Assembly (NCBI GenBank): GCA_944990035.1
Contig: CALYLX010000159.1
Coordinates: 124,001 to 188,000, forward strand
Source: Clitopilus passeckerianus
Lineage: Eukaryota; Basidiomycota; Agaricomycetes; Agaricales; Entolomataceae
DNA length: 64,000 nt
Direction of reading: 5' to 3'
The notes beneath the pieces were generated by a model that had not been told where the DNA came from, searched no databases, and saw nothing but the letters and a program-made list of their open reading frames with translations. Position numbers and translations under genes: made by a program. Of this stretch, positions 1 through 10,487 are shown in pieces. Position 1 is the stretch's first letter. The number at the start of each line of letters is the position of its first letter.

Positions 1-143
1 CCCCCGCTCTTTCCACCTCCGCTACTTGCACCTTTACCACCACCTCCACCTCCACCACCTTTTCCACCACCACCTCCGCCTTTACGTCGGTATAGCCGCT
101 TGAGCTTGTCGCTGGAACGTTCCGAGATGAATGGGACAAACAT
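1..143 (-). CDS. Glycine-rich protein, N-terminal part (cut by window edge)
   Basis: The frame opens at an ATG at 143 and runs off the window start, so only about 47 residues are visible. It begins MFVPFISERSS, then a basic stretch, then Gly/Lys/Ser-rich low-complexity sequence. The gene that starts at 2336 on the same strand opens MFVPFISTRST and continues in the same style, so the two are tandem paralogs. The family is uncharacterised; function is unknown. No signal peptide is visible in the part present. Confidence 0.6.
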   Translation of the reverse strand, partial: MFVPFISERSSDKLKRLYRRKGGGGGGKGGGGGGGGKGASSGGGKSG

Positions 144-1245
144 GGGTGAAGTCTGGTTCAAGCCGGATGAATGGACGGCGGGCTTGCGCGTGGCAGAGGG
201 CAGAAAACTCTAATATGGCAAACCTTCCGAGCCATGGGCATTATGAGCAGTTATTGGCCGTTCCGTTTTAGGAAATGAATCGGAGTATCGCGCTCGGCAA
301 GCACAGCCTCCCCATCACTGATATCGTTGAGGAAGTCAAGCTGACAGGTGTTGGGACCTTTTCGGAATATGAATCCGAGTCACTTGTACTGGCCTTAGCG
401 CGCTTTATGCATCCAATACGACTAATACATGAAGCTAAAAACTTCAAATGAAGACACAAATATTTCTCTTTGAGCAAAGGGTTCGTATAGAATGATCTTC
501 GTCGACCAGTGAAACTCAATCCCGGCACTGCTCGGTTTAGAAGAAGGCCTTGCGTCGAGGTCGAGGTCAGAAAATCGTCCGCAATATTTCAATAAACCCC
601 GATGAACTCGCCATTGGCGGGACTGAAACGCTTATATGCCACCACGCTCTCGCCGTTCATACCAATATTTAGATACCGTTAGCACATCCCGCGAGCACGC
701 GATCGGAAGACCGCATGGGATTTCACACCTATTTGACTGCCTTGAGTATTGACTTGCACTGCCCATTCGTCAGGAGTCACACCGATTCTCCGAGCTTACT
801 TCTTGCATGGCTGAACGCAAGTTGACACCTCGGTAGCTAGCCGAAGCCTACCGAATAACTCTCACCCAGCGCTACTGACAGACAAAGTACCACACCATTT
901 TTGCCATATCGAGCAAAGCGTCACAGCCCTCCAGCTAGTACAACACGAGAATATGATTTGATCTGTGGACGTCGCACGTTCGTCGCCCAAAGGATAAAAA
1001 CTCGTGTGCACTGAATCCTAATGTGCCCATGCGGCGTGGACTGCAACCCAGCAACTATCAGAGTATTCGCACAGTAATATGTTTCGAGCTGACAACGCTC
1101 TATCGACATGAGCAATTGCATACGCAAATAAAGCCACATGTAGTTATACAGTAGTAACAAATAATAATTTGATTTGTACATTAGAGCGCAAAATGCGCGA
1201 ATAAGTGGAAGAAATAAACAAATAAATACCAAATATCGTTGGTCA
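144..1245. other. Intergenic, no gene recognised
   Basis: The stretch lies between the two glycine-rich paralogs. Short open frames occur on the minus strand but none has recognisable similarity, splice structure or composition bias. It probably holds the 3' UTR of the gene ending at 1246 and the promoter of the copy starting at 143. Confidence 0.5.
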
Positions 1246-2336
1246 TCATGTCAGGAGGTACATCGCCCATACGACCCAGAAGAACATCCACGCTTCGTGC
1301 TTCAAGGCTGCGTTATATAGCGTCCCTGTGTCGCTTGATCCACCGACCAGAGGTACGGCAGCTCCTATGGTATAATTCAAGCAGTTTATCAAGTTGTTAT
1401 CAACGTTAGAAGGCAGAGGCGTATCCTGAGCGCCCTCGGGTTGGAACACCGCCGAGTTGTTGTACCCATCAAGGGTGAGAGCGACTGTAGATGCTCGGTA
1501 ATATTGGATAGTCTGCTCGGGCTGAGGAAGCGCCGATAGGGAGTCTTGGTAGGGAACTGGCGATGACGAGTTCGCTTTGATGGAGCAGTTGGTCTGGATG
1601 TCGGTTATGAGCTCGGAGATGGTGACGTTGTCGGCTAGGATTCGGAAGGTAGAGCTCGTGGAGTTTGAGATGAAGACTGTGGTTGCGAGTGGTCCACCTG
1701 GACGGCTGGAGTTGTCTGGTCGGCCGTACTAGATAGAAGAATAAATGTTAGTTATCCCGTACGTTAGCGTCTTAGAATGATACTGACCTCGTTGTTATGC
1801 AGGTATGCACCAGCACCAAATCCTGCAGCACCTCCCCATGCCAGAGGCCAGAACGTGAATGGGAAACCTCGTCCTCCAACGCCACGAGTGTTCACTCCAG
1901 GATAGCCACTCCCATATTGCCTGGCAGCATCCGATCAGCGATCCGAACCACCAAAGAATTGTCCGACTTACTTATTGCCGTATACCTCTCCCCTAGTTCC
2001 GCCGCCAATAGAACGTCCAGCAAACAGCGATCCAGAGGGTATAGTCGTCTTCGGTCCTCCCCCAGGGCTATACGAAGAGGCTGACTTCGAGGTTCCACCA
2101 CCAGAGGAAATCGGCCTCGGCGGACTCTTACTTCCACCACCACTGCTGCTGCTTCCCCCACCCTTGGAACTACCACCGCTGCTGCTACCCCCGCCCTTTG
2201 GGCCTCCACCACCTCCCCCTCCTCGCCCACCACCACCACCTCCCCCGCCTCTTCCTCCGCCTCCGCCGCCAGCTCGTGGGCTGAGTTTTCTTGATGATTT
2301 GCCAGTCGAGCGGGTTGAGATGAATGGTACGAACAT
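1246..2336 (-). CDS. Glycine/serine-rich protein with hydrophobic C-terminal tail, 3 exons
   Basis: Exons are 2336-1972, 1920-1788 and 1728-1246, giving about 326 aa. Introns of 51 and 59 nt have GT-AG ends and restore one frame. Residues 1-120 begin MFVPFISTRST and become Gly/Ser/Pro-rich repeats encoded by CCN/GGN-type runs. The second exon encodes an aromatic-rich block containing GFPFTFWPLAWGGAAG and AYLHNNEYGRPDNSSRPGG. The third exon carries many N-glycosylation-type sequons (NSS, NST, NVT, NCS, NNS, NYT), then a short hydrophobic tail, MFFWVVWAMYLLT, at the very end. I believe this organisation recurs in Agaricomycete proteins of unknown function. A cell-surface or membrane-tethered location is inferred from the sequons and tail, but no classical signal peptide is seen. 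Confidence 0.8.
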
Positions 2337-4925
2337 GGTAGTTGTTTCAAAAGCTAGATGTTTCCAGGAATGTTCTGAGAGTCACTGAGGCTGAATACGG
2401 TCGTGGGCAATGATGGAAGCAGTCCGCGGGGTTCTCTCACTTTATATACCAAGAGAAGAAGGTCGAGTGGTGTAAGGTGTACCGCCTCGGAAGAAAGGAA
2501 TTGACTAGATGACGACGGATTACTATCAAATTCCACAGCATAAGGAAGTGTAGTATAGGGGTGTGCCGATCTGCTGACCAGCCAGAATGGCGATTATCCC
2601 CACCTCCAGGAATACGCTCGTGATTATGAGTCGCAACTGACGCGGTGGAAGCTTGGGTGAGTTGAGTTCGAGTGTTAAGCTACACCTATTTTCCTGTGTT
2701 GTTGTCTGTCAGCGTGGATCCAGAGGGATCCACCGTGGGGCCATTTTCCAGGGTATTATGGAGCCTGTACCCTCAACTAGCGGGTACCATTCTCTCATGC
2801 CCGCGAAAGCTGTGCAATGAGACCTTGGCATGTCGGCACGTCGGCGGCGTCGTTGCGACCTATTCACGAGCCCACCATGCCGATGCTTGAACTTTGAGCC
2901 ATGACACTGCAGAGAATTGCTTCTTCGCGAGAGTTCCAGGTCGAGCGATTGTAGTACTTGAAGGCGCGAAGTAATTGGCTTGGAGAAGTTCCATTGATGG
3001 GCTGCCAAACACCAGTAGTGGCGAAACAGCGACTAATATAGTGGGCATAGTGTCTTGTAACCTGAAAGTTCCTCTTCCTCGCCAATGGATGTTCGTTCGA
3101 GATGAAGCGCTTAAACTTAAACAGTATCATAACTCAGAAGCGCTCAAGATTAAGCTTCGGCGCTTGGAGCCACCTGTGCTGACATAACGGCCTGCCCTAA
3201 ACTGCCACTTGCCTCCTTTCTACAATGCTGTTCCTGCGTGTTCGGGACTGCTTGTCCTACAACTCGTCGGTTGACGTGTTTTACGCGCCACAAGGGACTC
3301 TTGACGTGATTATACGAGGATATAGCTGAATAGTGGGGATGCTTCGCAGGCCCTCGGCGAGTTAAAGGCTTTACTCACTAGAGGTGCGTTCTTCTCCCCC
3401 TGCCACATACGGTTTCGCTAAAAGATGTCCCTTAGGAGCTTGTATACCACCTGCGTATTCCTTTTATAAATACACCCTTGTCTCTTATGCCAAATAGCGT
3501 GTTCACTTAGGAGATTACCGTCGGTCATACTCAATGGCGTCTGGTCCGGGACACGTTCTTTGCGTCTCGTTTGTCCTTGAAGGCTTCCTTCTCATGCTTG
3601 TGTTCAATGCCGGTTCTTATCTGCCTTGGCGGACTCAATTCATTTCTCACTATTGGCCCAGCAACTCATCGCGGTGTCTTTAAGCGATCCGAATGACTTC
3701 ATTGATTTTTTACCCTTTGCATTCGCAGATATGAATGTATGATCAATTCCAGTTCGCGCACCTCAGGTATGGCTTTTCTACATCTGAAGCATTCAACTCT
3801 CCTTCTGACGCCACTCATAGCCTAGGCGTACAAGAAATCTCCGCTTTTCGTCATCTCCTCGGACGTCGCAGAACTATCGCGTTCACACTTCTTCTGGCAG
3901 TGCCACACCCTCCGGGTGTTCTCAATCGCCGTAATGCTCTAGAATCCGAGACCAAGCTCCCCTCTCACGCTGGCTGGGTGACTCATGTAACATCCAATAC
4001 TCTGCCACGACGTTCCACATGCTGTCGGGGACAAACCCTTTCAAGGTTCCTCTTTGGGATCCCGAACCTGCGCCACGCTGCCAATACAAGAAGCTTCGCG
4101 ATGATGCGTTTGCCCACAACCCAGTTCATTAAACTACGGTACCCAGAAGAATACGACATCGCTTCGTTCATTTCGAGTTGGCGGCTACCCCGTGAACGCA
4201 CTTTGTTTGGACCAACTCCCTTCCAAACATCATGGGACTGACATTTTTGGAACCTTTTTCCCATATGGCCGTGATACGGGTAGAAATGCGTCTAGAAAGG
4301 AAATGGCCTCGCGATTCGACTTCAAGCGTAGGCCAATAATCAGCAAGACTCAATCTTTATCAATGCCGCTCTGATGCCGAACCATATCAATTGAGTCTTC
4401 CATCACCAAATTTCCTTATTGTTTTCTGGATTATCCGCATTCGCTGACTCTTATTGTCTTTCACTTCCGTTCACATCCGAAGGAATATTCGCAAAGACTT
4501 CCTGGTGCCGAGGCTGTGGAATTCGCAGGAATAAAGTAAACGACAACAATAACGCCACATGATGAAGATAAAGTTAGGGACGGAGTGGAGGTACTGGGTA
4601 TAATGCGTAGAGTGGTATGGATATGTTCAAAGTTCGTGAATGAAGGAGTCATGAAGTGAAGCGTAACAGGCGTGAATGTGAATGGGTGGAAGGTCGATGT
4701 ACCAGTACGTGTCGACGTTCCATCTACCGATGAATGTAATGCAGGTGAACGACTATGGTACAAAACCTATGCAAGATGAGTGATGGAAGCATGCTGAAGG
4801 GAGTCCGAACCAAGATGGGTTTGTACACTACACCCGGGCACCTGAACGGCTCAAGGTGCGTCAAGAAATTACACATATCCATACAACAAGCTAACAATGA
4901 CGCCCAGCATCTTCGTCGTCAGCTT
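2337..4925. other. Intergenic, 2.6 kb, no gene recognised
   Basis: Only short open frames are present. The longest, 3735-4241 (+), has no recognisable domain. A different plus frame at about 3830-3935 contains SHFFWQCHTLRVFS, which faintly recalls F-box protein sequence, but it breaks at once. The last few hundred bases are probably the 3' UTR of the HMG-box gene. Confidence 0.4.
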
Positions 4926-6474
4926 TTAAAAATCCGGGCCCATCATCTCGTCGAACGCGAGGATACCGTCCTGGAGTTGCATATCGTCGCAGTACTGTGA
5001 CGAAGCCATGATCTCTCCGTACTGGCCACCATAGGGTTGGCTGATCTCGAGCTCCATTGCCTGAGAGAACTTGGGGATGCCGAGTTCAATAGGAGGAATG
5101 GCGTTCAAGTCGAAATCGTCAGTCAAGAGGATTTCGTTGTTCGTCGGCCAGAGGAGGTTGGGATCCCAGTAGGTCGGATAGCAGTGCTGCATCTGAAGGT
5201 CGAGATCTGCCTGTGTCTTTGGCTCGGACATCAGGCTAAACGACTGCGAAACGGCGTGTGCGGGAGTGATGGGACCGTCATGTGGCGATGAGGGAGAGAC
5301 GATAGGAGAAACAGGTGAAACGATGGTGACGGGTGGAAGGAGAGATGATTCTTGCGGAATGTTGAGTGAATGTAGCGAATCCCTAGGATCGACGGGCATG
5401 AACATGCTTCGCAGGAACTCCGAAGACTGCGCCAATAGTCAGTTGACAAAATCGATCGATCGAAATTAAAGAACGTACCTGGATACTAGCTGGTAGCTGC
5501 GGTTGCGTAAAGGAGAAGTTGTCGTTGGGGATGTAGTCAAAGCCCGACGACTCGTCCTGGTACGCTGGATGCGACGTTCGCCTGCTGATCATGGGCATTA
5601 GTGAGGGCGATGTCGGACAATTCGGCGCCTGGTACACGTTCGGCACCTGGATCTGCTGGTACGGCTGGTACGGTGGCGGCGGGGTCGGAGCAGATGCAGA
5701 GCGAGCATGTTGACGAGCAGGCTGGGGAACGGGAATCATGATGTTGATGGTCTCGAGATCTGACTCTTCGACGCTGCCCTTCAGCTTTTTGAGTTTTGAC
5801 TTGTCCTTGTCCTTGCGTTGAGGGCGATACACATAGTTCGGGTACGTCTCCTCATGCTTCTTCTTCGCCTCCTTCGCCCTATTCTCCCAGAACTGACGCT
5901 TCTCCGGCGACAGGCTCTTCCATTGTTGGCTGATGGATTTGGACAGATCGGCCTGGCGTTCCTTCTTCGATGGACCCGACGAAGCCTCTTCCTGAGCGGC
6001 TTGACGTTCCTCGCAGCAATGACGACGGAAGAGAATGAAGGCGTTCTCTGGTCGCTTGACGTAGTCCTCGTCACCCTTCTTGGGCCGGCGTTCGAGGTCG
6101 ATGGTGCTGCACGAAGATTTTCGGCGTTTGTGAGGTTGGGAGTACGAATCGATAGGCGAGTGTTTGAGTGGGGAGGTGGGCGTTAGAGTTCGTGCGGGTA
6201 TCGATGGTGTTATACATGAAGTTGAAATAGAGAGCGAACGGAGGTCGGGTTCAAAGGGAGATTGAGAAGGTGAAGCGTAAGGACTGGCTGAAGCAGGCAT
6301 ATTAACTGAGAACGAGAAAGCGCGAGGAGTCGGCGAGATGATGGAGAGGGAGGGAGGTTGAGGAGCGTCCGTGGTCACTTCAAGTGCTGCTGAAGGTCAG
6401 TTCGCCGTCCACCAAACATCCTATAGAGACTACTCACAGCGCGGTTGGGTATCACGAGTACGGAGGGCGGGCAT
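4926..6474 (-). CDS. HMG-box transcription factor (MATA_HMG type, Prf1/Pcc1-like)
   Basis: Three exons: 6474-6438, 6386 (or 6389)-5479 and 5426-4926, giving about 481 aa. The ATG in MPALRTRDTQPR was chosen because a 37-nt first exon ends in GTGAGT and joins in frame to a typical Agaricomycete N-terminus. The HMG box covers about residues 122-202, starting YVKRPENAFILFRR and ending NYVYRPQR, with an acidic/basic insertion (EEASSGPSKKERQ) between its first and second helices. A nuclear localisation-type run, KRRKSS, lies upstream. The long Ser/Pro/Gln-rich C-terminus is probably an activation region. Related basidiomycete factors act in mating and fruiting control; that role is an inference here. 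Confidence 0.88.
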
Positions 6475-9400
6475 GATGGCGGGAGGAGGGATAACGTGAA
6501 AGGTGAGGATTCACCTTGGTGTCGTAAGGAGAGGCAGGGGAAGGGGAGAGAGAATAACGAAAAGGAGGAATGGGAAAGAGGATCCTACGCGCTTTGGGGG
6601 CTCAATAATGAGGTTTCGAAGGTACCGTCGCTATCCGTTTTGATTGTTTCTTGCGATCGGGTAAGAACAATTGGGCGGGCGGGGCACAAAAAGCGAAGAC
6701 AATACGAGGTAGGGACTTTATAGTCCTATGCCAGAAAAGGTTCCGCCGGAGGACACGAGTCGAGGTTTGGTAAGGGACAGTGGGAGGGCCTTTCATTGTT
6801 GGATCCAAATCTGGACGACCCCAATCTCATCGCCGATCTGATTTAGTGATTCGACAGTGTGTTGCGGAATGTTTGTGGTAGAATGGAGATGCCACTATTG
6901 TCTTCGCCCTAGCCATAGTTTTGGTTTCCCCGGAAGTCTGGACCGGTGCATCTCGAAGTAAGCGAAGTAGAGAGGATTGCCCTGCACTATTGTTGCCGCT
7001 AGCCGGTTTCTTATCGCCCACTCGCCGCGAATCAGGCCAGCACAGCAATTTGATCCTGGAATACGAGGCAGGTCGTTCCAACTATCGTCTTCAAACTGTC
7101 ATATTGTTCTATAGTCCTTTCATCGCAGAGCTTTCTCTTGATTCCTAGCTGCGCTATGGACAGAGCAGTGGCGGTTATGAACACTGGCTGTGTGAGTTCT
7201 GATGATGAAGGTTCATTCGCGTGATGGAGAATCGTCCGCGTGGGACAAGATCGCTAAGGTGTGATGACTCCTTCACCTTCCTGGATTTGGAAACCTAGTA
7301 CCGGCCGTTCGTCTCACGCTCGGGGACTACCCCATACTGCTTAACTTTACCTCTTCCCCGAACCTTCTGTGGACATGATCGAAGTGCAAGGACTACGATT
7401 GACACCCTCAGAGACGCCCACTATGATAGAGTTTGTTCGCAATGTTCTATCCTGCCCCCAGACCCATGTACAGGCTACAACTCATCGAACTTTCAACACT
7501 GCCTACCTTCTACGAACTTTCTGACCCTCTGCCCTTTCCAATGGATGCTCTCACCATCAAATTCCGAGGTACGGCGACATTGACAGCCATTCATTTCTTC
7601 ATTTCTGCGGAGAGTTCGGCTCTTCCTGGATGTTTTCCTAATACGCCATTTGATAGGACGGGTAATGCCTCCTTCTGGATGGATTGTCCAAGCGCACGAG
7701 AATCCATGGGGCGCATAGCTCATAACGGACTGTACGCCGGGATATAACGTCAGTTTTCATACACGTGTCGGCGAAGCTTTGCATCCGTAGCTAAATCCGG
7801 CTCTGCACCACCTCGGCCGGTACATCCGACTTTTACCCTTCGCGAGATTAACTCACGGAACTTCAGAGATACTGACGATGTAATATCTTTGCCGGTACAA
7901 ATGTAATAAATCTTTGACCCTTCATCCTGTATTACTCGACAGAAAAAATGTTGCGTCAAACTGCGGAAGAAACTGCGTCATTCATAAACTGGGCGAGATG
8001 AACCGGTAATCAGGGTGCATTGTGGTCCTAAAATGGGAAACACGCGTAGATGAAGAAGCCTGTTCTCTCGACTAGGCGTGTGGTCGGGACGACAGTGTCC
8101 ATTCCAATATTGTAGTTCTAAATCCATTGCGAGGGGGGCTTGAAGATCCCATTCACCAAGGCTGTCCGGGGCGAGGCTCAGGAATAACATGCAAGTTGTG
8201 TGCCAAAACCGAGGGTGTTCGATCACTTATCACATTCAGACACGCGGAATGGACCGGATACCGCCCGAGTTCAGTAGGGCGAAAGACCTTGCAATCGTAT
8301 GGAATGGGTAGGTGACTTGCTTGCGAAACTGCACTAAACGCGAAGTGGACGCTGATCGCAAGGATAGATGGGTAGAACACAGTGGAGTCAACGATGCGCG
8401 GGCAAAGTGGCCATGAAATCGAAATAGCCACAGAAATCCCAGCAGATGAGATCCATTTTGTGCCAGAATGAACGACACAATCAACATATCTTGCGGAAGA
8501 CCGTGGAAGTAGGGAACTACGGTGAATTCAAAGCACCATGTGTAACGTCGGGCCTTCCTTTTCTGATCGTCAAATACAGGATCACCTCAGAGACTATTCA
8601 GAATGACAATGCTCAGCTGAAGCATTTCCACGACGGCCGTGAGTAGACAGCGCACGGCTTCTAGAGGATCTTCAACATTGCCTGACATGCTTTATAGGGT
8701 ACCTGAAGATCTGGGAGCTTCACCAAGGAATGGTGACTAGTTAAGGGGAACAATGGCTTCACGTGCATGAGGTTGGGAGTTTTAACAGAGATTGCAACGA
8801 ATAACCACATGAATAGACTTGAAGAGCAGTTATCGTGGTGATAAGATCGGCGTTTGGAGCAGAGTATGATATAAAACATTTAAGATATCACAGTGGAGAA
8901 ATCCGAGCAAGCGTGGGTGAATGGCATGAATATGACTCGTGCAGTATTCACAACGAGTCGACCTAGAGAAAATTGCAAGGTGTTGAGCTCCAAGGTCTGA
9001 GAACCTGTCATCGTTGCTCTATGACTCTTTGGATTCGAGTCTTACACGATCTGGGGGATCTGCGACCGCGACGCGTACATTGACATGGGATAGAGAATTG
9101 GACGAATGTCATGAATCCATGGAGGCGCGTCAAGCTAAAACACCGGCACACCTTCGGTGAGCGCGATAGAGACAGGTGCTGGTGAGCTTCTATAAGGACA
9201 AAAAGAACTTTGCAGCGGGCCTCATGGGAGGACGACTATCCGCCTGACCGAGGAAGCAGATTATATACCGGGGCGGGTGTGTAAACCTGACTCATCCCAG
9301 GTCTTTTTTCATATTTGTCGCTCAAGTCAAGTGTTGTAATACCTGTTGTGCGCTCCGGCTAAGTATCCTCATGAAGAATATCCATTTGCAATGATTCCCA

Positions 9401-9572
9401 GCCAATTAGACTGGTTCGTTACGTCGACCAGACGCCCAAGAACGCGACTGTCACAATGTGACTGTTCGCGTCCAATGATGACGTCGACTGGTATTCCAGC
9501 TGAATGCTCCGCTGTCTCTCTCCACCACGTACAGCTTCAAAGTATCGTCTTTCCAGTTATCGTCGTATTATA
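6475..9572. other. Intergenic, 3.1 kb, HMG-gene promoter side; no gene recognised
   Basis: The first 300 bases next to the HMG-box ATG are strongly purine-rich on the plus strand (pyrimidine-rich in its sense direction), as fungal leaders often are. Beyond that, short frames such as 7433-7747 (+) and 8153-8431 (-) show no known domain and no coherent splice pattern. Confidence 0.45.
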
Positions 9573-10487
9573 ATGGGAAAAAGAGAGCGATCAGCTACAC
9601 CAGACTCTCTGGCTCTTGCACCGAACTACGAATCTCCCAACAAAACGAAGAAGCTGAAACTACAAGCCACGTTTGCAGTGGAATCTCCTTTTCCAACGTG
9701 GCCTCATCCAACTCCCAATGACGCGGCTGAAGTTCATGCTCTACTTCTGAAATTGAATCCTACGTGGTTCGCATCGAGGCAGAAAACGTCTGAGGGCGGA
9801 AACTCAGCAAGATCGTGTGGCCAGGTACCGAATGTGCTTGACGCGCTCATCGGAGTAATCCTGTCCCAAAACACGTCCGGAAGGAATTCATCAAGTGCTA
9901 AAGCAAGCTTAGACGAGAAATTTGGCAAACACAACTTTGCCGCTATCGCTACTGCACCGAAAGAGGACGTGGTCGACGCCCTGAGACACGGCGGCCTGGC
10001 GAACAAAAAGGCTGGTACTATCCAGAAAATTCTCGCCGAGGTAAGGGGAAAGCACGGCGAGTATTCGCTCCAGCACTTAGCAGAGGTCGATCCGGCCAAA
10101 CGAATGTCAGACGACGAAATCATGAAGGAGCTAATTTCGTATGATGGCGTCGGTCCCAAGACTGCATCATGCGTGTTACTCTTTTGTCTCGGCCGCGAAT
10201 CGTTTGCGGTCGATACGCATGTATTCCGGCTCGGCAAGATCCTGGAGTGGGCTCCTCCGAGGGCGGATCGTGTACTCACTCAAGCACACCTAGATCTCAA
10301 AATTCCGGAGGATCTGAAGTATGGGTTACATGTTTTGATGATACAGCATGGGCGAACATGCAAGGGTTGTAAAAAGGCCGGATCGAGGGACCCATGCTCG
10401 CTCAAAATGCATGTGAAGCAACGGAAGATGGGATCTGTATCACTGGTAAAAGACGAGCCGACAGGAGACGGCGCTTACCAGATATAG
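9573..10487 (+). CDS. HhH-GPD DNA glycosylase/AP lyase, endonuclease III-like
   Basis: A single intronless frame of 304 aa. The start was placed at MGKRERS because it begins the conserved-looking basic N-terminus (KTKKLKL, nuclear-type); the frame is open 23 codons further up. LSQNTS at 98-103 is the usual first helix signature. The helix-hairpin-helix is at 187-200 with GVGPKTA carrying the catalytic lysine (K196), and VDTHVFRL carries the catalytic aspartate (D214). Both residues present predicts a bifunctional base-excision repair enzyme acting on oxidised pyrimidines. The C-terminal cysteine cluster is unusual: only three cysteines (263, 266, 275) instead of the four of the classical [4Fe-4S] loop. 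It stands alone with long intergenic DNA on both sides. Confidence 0.88.
   Translation: MGKRERSATPDSLALAPNYESPNKTKKLKLQATFAVESPFPTWPHPTPNDAAEVHALLLKLNPTWFASRQKTSEGGNSARSCGQVPNVLDALIGVILSQNTSGRNSSSAKASLDEKFGKHNFAAIATAPKEDVVDALRHGGLANKKAGTIQKILAEVRGKHGEYSLQHLAEVDPAKRMSDDEIMKELISYDGVGPKTASCVLLFCLGRESFAVDTHVFRLGKILEWAPPRADRVLTQAHLDLKIPEDLKYGLHVLMIQHGRTCKGCKKAGSRDPCSLKMHVKQRKMGSVSLVKDEPTGDGAYQI

Noticed and set aside
2180..2275. CCN/GGN trinucleotide-like run considered as a microsatellite
   Set aside because: It is interrupted and fully explained as coding sequence for the Gly-rich part of the 1246-2336 gene.
3735..4241. 168-codon plus frame, and a neighbouring frame with SHFFWQCHTLRVFS
   Set aside because: The long frame has no domain and overlaps equally long frames on the other strand. 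The F-box-like words in the other frame extend over only about 25 codons and end in a stop, too little to call a pseudogene.
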